From: Hydractinia symbiolongicarpus
Taxonomy: Eukaryota; Cnidaria; Hydrozoa; Anthoathecata; Hydractiniidae
Assembly (NCBI RefSeq): GCF_029227915.1
Contig: NC_079877.1
Span: 32,019,851-32,083,850, forward strand
Reading direction: 5' to 3'
DNA length: 64,000 nucleotides
The notes under the pieces were generated by a model, which did not search any database, was not told the origin of the DNA, and saw nothing but the letters and a program-made list of their open reading frames with translations. Both the position numbers and the translations under genes were made by a program. Position 1 is the first letter of the stretch. The number at the start of each line of letters is the position of its first letter. This document shows, piece after piece, positions 59,235 through 64,000 of the stretch.

Positions 59235-61470
59235 GCTAGGATCGGCCGCACAGTAAAGAATGACTTATCTATCTAAATTTTTTAATGAAGCACTATCACA
59301 GCGCCCAGTGTAATCGCCGAGTTCCGGCAATCATGTCAAATTAAGAAGAATGTTATTTCTTGGAGTCGAGTTGACTCACTTATCACATTTATAAGGTCAC
59401 AGTCCAAAGTTAGTTCAATTAAGTTCCACAGGCAATCGTTTCACTGTTAAAAGCGATACAACTTAGTAATATCGGAAAAAAATCACTAACTACATGTTGG
59501 TGCGAATATGTGACGCAACTGTTGTAACTCAAACGGACTGATACCGTTAGAAAGTCATTGAAATGTAGTTTTTGAAACTGTCGCTATTTTTTCAGCGCGC
59601 GATAATGGCTAGGATTGGTCCCACAGTAAAAAATTACTCATTTATCTAAATATTTAAATAAAGCGCTACCACAGCGCCCAGTGTAATCGCTGAGTTCCGG
59701 CAATCTCGTCAAATTAAGAAGAATGTTATTTCTTGTGGTCCAATTGGCTCACTTATCACATTCTTAATGTCACAGTCTAGAATCAGTTCAATTAAGCCCC
59801 ACAGTCAATCGTTGCACTGTTTAAAGCGACACAACTTAGTAATATCGGAAAAAGTCACTAAATACATGTTAGTACGAATATGTGACACAACCGTTGTATC
59901 TCAAACGGATTAACAACGTTAGAAATTCCATGAAATGTAGTTTTTGAAACTGTCTCTATTTCTTCAGAGTGAACTAACCGCTAGGATTGGTCCCACAGTA
60001 AAAAATGACTTATTTATCTTAATTTTTATATAAAGCGCTACCACAGCGCCCAGTGTAATCGCTGAGTTCCAGCAATCATGTCAAATTAAGAAGAATGTTA
60101 TTTCTTGGGGTCCAGTTGACTCACTTATCACATTTATAATGTCACAGTCCAGAAACAATTCAATTAAGTCCCACAGTCAATCGTTTCACTGTTAAAAGCA
60201 ATACAACTTAGTAATATCGGATAAAAATCATTAAATGCATGTGGGGACGAATATGTGACCCAACCATTGTAACTCAAACGGACTGACACCGTTAGGAAGT
60301 CAATGAAACGTAGTTTTTGAAACTGTCGCTGTTTATTCAGCGTGCGATAACGGCTAGGATCGGCCGCACAGTAAAGAATGACTTATCTATCTAAATTTTT
60401 TAATGAAGCACTATCACAGCGCCCAGTGTAATCGCCGAGTTCCGGCAATCATGTCAAATTAAGAAGAATGTTATTTCTTGGAGTCCAGTTGACTCACTTA
60501 TCACATTTATAAGGTCACAGTCCAAAGTTAGTTCAATTAAGTTCCACAGGCAATCGTTTCACTGTTAAAAGCGATACAACTTAGTAATATCGGAAAAAAA
60601 TCACTAACTACATTTTGGTGCGAATATGTGACGCAACTGTTGTAACTCAAACGGACTGATACCGTTAGAAAGTCATTGAAATGTAGTTTTTGAAACTGTC
60701 GCTATTTTTTCAGCGCGCGATAATGGCTAGGATTGGTCACACAGTAAAAAATTACTCATTTATCTAAATATTTAAATAAAGCGCTACCACAGCGCCCAGT
60801 GTAATCGCTGAGTTCCGGCAATCTCGTCAAATTAAGAAGAATGTTATTTCTTGTAGTCCAATTGGCTCACTTATCACATTCTTAAGGTCACAGTCTAGAA
60901 TCAGTTCAATTAAGCCCCACAGTCAATCGTTGCACTGTTTAAAGCGACACAACTTAGTAATATCGGAAAAAAGTCACTAAATACATGTTAGTACGAATAT
61001 GTGACACAACCGTTGTATCTCAAACGGATTAACAACGTTAGAAATTCCATGAAATGTAGTTTTTGAAACTGTCGCTATTTCTTCAGCGCGCGATAATGGC
61101 TAGGATTGGTCCCACAGTAAAAAATTACTAATTTATCTAAATATTTGAATAAAGCGCTACCACAGCGCCCAGTGTAATCGCTGAGTTCCAGCAATCATGT
61201 CAAATTAAGAACAATGTTATTTCTTGGGGTCCAGTTGACTCACTTATCACATTTATAAGGTCACAGTCCAGAAACAATTCAATTAAGTCCCACAGTCAAT
61301 CGTTTCACTGTTAAAAGCGATACAACTTAGTAATATCGGATAAAAATCATTAAATACATGTGGGGACGAATATGTGACCCAACCATTGTAACTCAAACGG
61401 ACTGACACCGTTAGGAAGTCAATGAAACGTAGTTTTTGAAACTGTCGCTATTTATTCAGCGCGCGATAAC
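59235..61470. repeat. Three-monomer higher-order block, ~1118 bp
   Basis: gctaggatcggccgcacag lies at 59235 and about 60353, and its variant gctaggatcggtcccacag at about 61471, giving 1118-bp spacing. The intervening monomers share gcgataatggctaggattgg and ttgcactgtttaaagcgac. Confidence 0.75.
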
Positions 61471-61780
61471 GGCTAGGATCGGTCCCACAGTAGAGAATGA
61501 CTTATCTATCTAAATTTTTTAATGAAGCACTATCACAGCGCCCAGTGTAATCGCTGAGTTCCAGCAATCATGTCAAATTAAGAAGAATGTTATTTCTTGG
61601 AGTCCAGTTGACTCACTTATCACATTTACAAGGTCCCAGTCCAAAGTTAGTTCAATTAAGTTTCACAGGCAATCGTTTCACTGTTAAAAGCGATACAACT
61701 TAGTAATATCGGAAAAAAATCACTAAATACATGTCGGTACGAATATGTGACGCAACCGTTGTAACTCAAACGGATTGATA

Positions 61781-63990
61781 CCGGCCAGAAGTCAATGAAA
61801 TTTAGTTTTTGAGAATCTCTCTATTTCTTCAGCGCGTGCTAACGGCCAGGATTGGTCCCACAGTATAAAAAGACTTACTTATCTAAATTTTTAAATAAAA
61901 TGCTACCACAGAGCCTAATGTAATTCCTGAAATCAAGCAAACATGTCGAATTAAGAAGAATGTTATTCCTTGTAGTCCAATTGGCTCATCTATCACATTT
62001 ATAAGGTCACAGTCCGGAATCAGTTCAATTAAGTCCCACACTCAATCGTTTCACTGTTAAAAGCGATACAATTTAGTAATATCGAAAAAAAATCACTAAA
62101 TACATGTTGGTACGAATATGTGATGCAACCGTTGTAACTCAAACGGATTGACACCGTTAGAAAGTCAATGAAATGTAATTTTTGAAACTGTCTCTACTTC
62201 ATCAGCGCGAACTAAGGGCTAGGAATGGTCCCACATTAGAAAATGACTTATTTATCTTAATTTTTTAATAAAGCGCTACCACAGAGCTTAATGTAATCGC
62301 GGAATTCCAGCAATCATGTCAAATTAAAAAGAATGTTATTCCTTGGAGACCAATTGGCTCATTTATCACATTTATAAGGTAACAGTCCAGAATCAGTTCA
62401 ATTAAGTCCTACAGTCAATCGTTTCACTGTTAAAAGCGATACAACTTAGTAATATCGGATAAAAATCATAAAATACATGTGGGGACGAATATGTGACCCA
62501 ACCATTGTAACTCAAACGGACTGACACCGTTAGGAAGTCAATGAAACGTAGTTTTTGAAACTGTCGCTATTTCTTCAGAGCGCGATAACGGCTAGGATCG
62601 GTCCCACAGCAGAGAATGACTTATCTATCTAAATTTTTTAATGAGGCACTATCACAGCGCCCAGTGTAATCGCTGAGTTCCGGCAATCATGTCAAATTAA
62701 GAAGAATGTTATTTCTTGGAGTCCAGTTGACTCACTTATCACATTTATAAGGTCCCAGTGCAAAGTTAGTTCAATTAAGTTTCACAGGCAATCGTTTCAC
62801 TGTTAAAAGCGATACAACTTAGTAATATCGGAAAAAAATCACTAACTACATGTTGGTACGAATATGTGACGCAACTGTTGTAACTCAAACGGACTGATAC
62901 CATTAGAAAGTCAATGAAATATAGTCTTTTAGGATGTCTCTATTTCTTCAGCGCGTGCTAACGGCCAGGATTGGTGCCACAGTAAAAAAAGACTTATTTA
63001 TCTAAATTTTTAAAGAAAGCGCTACCAGAGATCCTAGTGTAATCGCTGAGTTCCAACAATCATGTCAAGTTAAGAAGAATGTTATTTCTTGGATCCAGTT
63101 GACTCACTTATCACATTTATAAGGTCACAGGCCAAACTTATTTCAATTAAGTTCCACAGGCAATCGTTTCACTGTTAAAAGTGATATAACTTAGTAATAT
63201 CCGAAAAATATCACTAAATACATGTCGGTACGAATATGTGACGCAACCGTTGTAACTCAAACGGATTGATACCGGCCAGAAGTCAATGAAATGTAGTTTT
63301 TGAGAATCTCTCTATTTCTTCAGCGCGTGCTAACGGCCAGGATTGGTCCCACAGTATAAAAAGACTTATTTATCTAAATTTTTAAATAAAATGCTACCAC
63401 AGAGCCTAATGTAATTCCTGAAATCAAGCAAACATGTCGAATTAAGAAGAATGTTATTCCTTGTAGTCCAATTGGCTCAGCTATCACATTTATAAGGTCA
63501 CAGTCCGGAATCAGTTCAATTAAGTCCCACACTCAATCGTTTCACTGTTAAAAGCGATACAACTTAGTAATATCGAAAAAAAATCACTAAATACATGTTG
63601 GTACGAATATGTGATGCAACCGTTGTAACTCAAACGGATTGACACCGTTAGAAAGTCAATGAAATGTAATTTTTGAAACTGTCTCTACTTCATCAGCGCG
63701 AACTAAGGGCTAGAAATGGTCCCACATTAGAAAATGACTTATTTATCTTAATTTTTTAATAAAGCGCTACCACAGAGCTTAATGTAATCGCGGAATTCCA
63801 GCAATCATGTCAAATTAAAAAGAATGTTATTTCTTGGAGACCAATTGGCTCATTTATCACATTTATAAGGTAACAGTCCAGAATCAGTTCAATTAAGTCC
63901 CACACTCAATCGTTTCACTGTTAAAAGCGATACAACTTAGTAATATCGGATAAAAATCACTAAATACATGTGGGGACGAATATGTGACCC
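61781..63990. repeat. Four-monomer higher-order block, ~1491 bp
   Basis: ccggccagaagtcaatgaaa occurs at 61781 and 63272, and cctgaaatcaagcaaacatg at about 61926 and 63417, giving 1491-bp spacing. The second copy runs to the window edge. Confidence 0.75.
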
Positions 63991-64000
63991 AACCGTTGTA

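Larger units (their letters stand above)
42402..64000. repeat. Right satellite array, ~372-bp monomer
   Basis: The same family and orientation as the left array, about 58 monomers, and it continues past the window end. It resumes in mid-monomer at acggactgacaccg, about 127 bp further along the monomer than the point where the left array stops. Variants differ from those of the left array, for example frequent cttggatccagttgac and catgtggggacgaatatg types, so the two sides have been homogenised separately except at the inner edges. Confidence 0.97.

Overview
The window is a eukaryotic chromosome segment and shows no sign of bacterial organisation. It is very AT-rich, and its coding sequence lies in short exons bounded by GT..AG introns. 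Half of it or more is satellite DNA. The gene content (a SET methyltransferase domain of the KMT5A/PR-Set7 kind, a DBF4-type zinc finger, C2H2 fingers and a eukaryotic tyrosine recombinase) points to an invertebrate animal. A cnidarian or a similar AT-rich invertebrate is my guess, but the sequence alone does not prove it.

Layout. (1) 1-19326: a head-to-tail satellite with a monomer of about 372 bp, arranged in higher-order blocks of about 3.7-4.05 kb, with more diverged monomers near the inner edge. (2) 19327-42369: about 23 kb of unique sequence. (3) 42370-42401: an (AAT)n microsatellite exactly at the junction. (4) 42402-64000: the same satellite, in the same orientation, with several near-identical multi-monomer duplications. 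Monomers at the two inner edges belong to the same subfamily, so the 23 kb probably interrupts a formerly continuous array.

The unique segment carries a long string of exons on the + strand from about 20.8 to 33.95 kb. In order these are: a KMT5A-like SET domain (21194-21932); short phase-0 exons (22005-22676); a decayed coding block (23252-23768); a DBF4-like module with motif M and a DBF4-type zinc finger (24675-26098); linker exons (29388-29563); nine tandem copies of a 63-nt symmetric exon, each with its own intron (29682-30987); two C2H2 fingers (31080-31499); a tyrosine recombinase core with a recognisable R-K-N-R-H-Y set (about 31651-33240); and a basic Myb/SANT-like C-terminus in two more exons (to 33945). 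Splice phases agree at most of the joints I could test. The sequence may therefore be one composite gene, or two or three genes of one mobile element. It also contains stops and frameshifts (23222, about 23328-23333, about 23541, 23621, 31497, about 31653-31660), so this copy is probably decayed, unless the lesions are assembly errors or are spliced out.

The most interesting point is the association of a PR-Set7-like and a DBF4-like module, whose cellular relatives both act in replication licensing or origin firing, with a Crypton-like tyrosine recombinase. The rest of the unique segment holds a retroelement reverse-transcriptase scrap (27581-27689), a possible GIY-YIG tail scrap (19415-19591), a 146-bp tandem repeat array (35641-37200), a 23-bp minisatellite, several long hairpins and a minus-strand coding remnant (37646-37885). 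I found no tRNA, rRNA or CRISPR.
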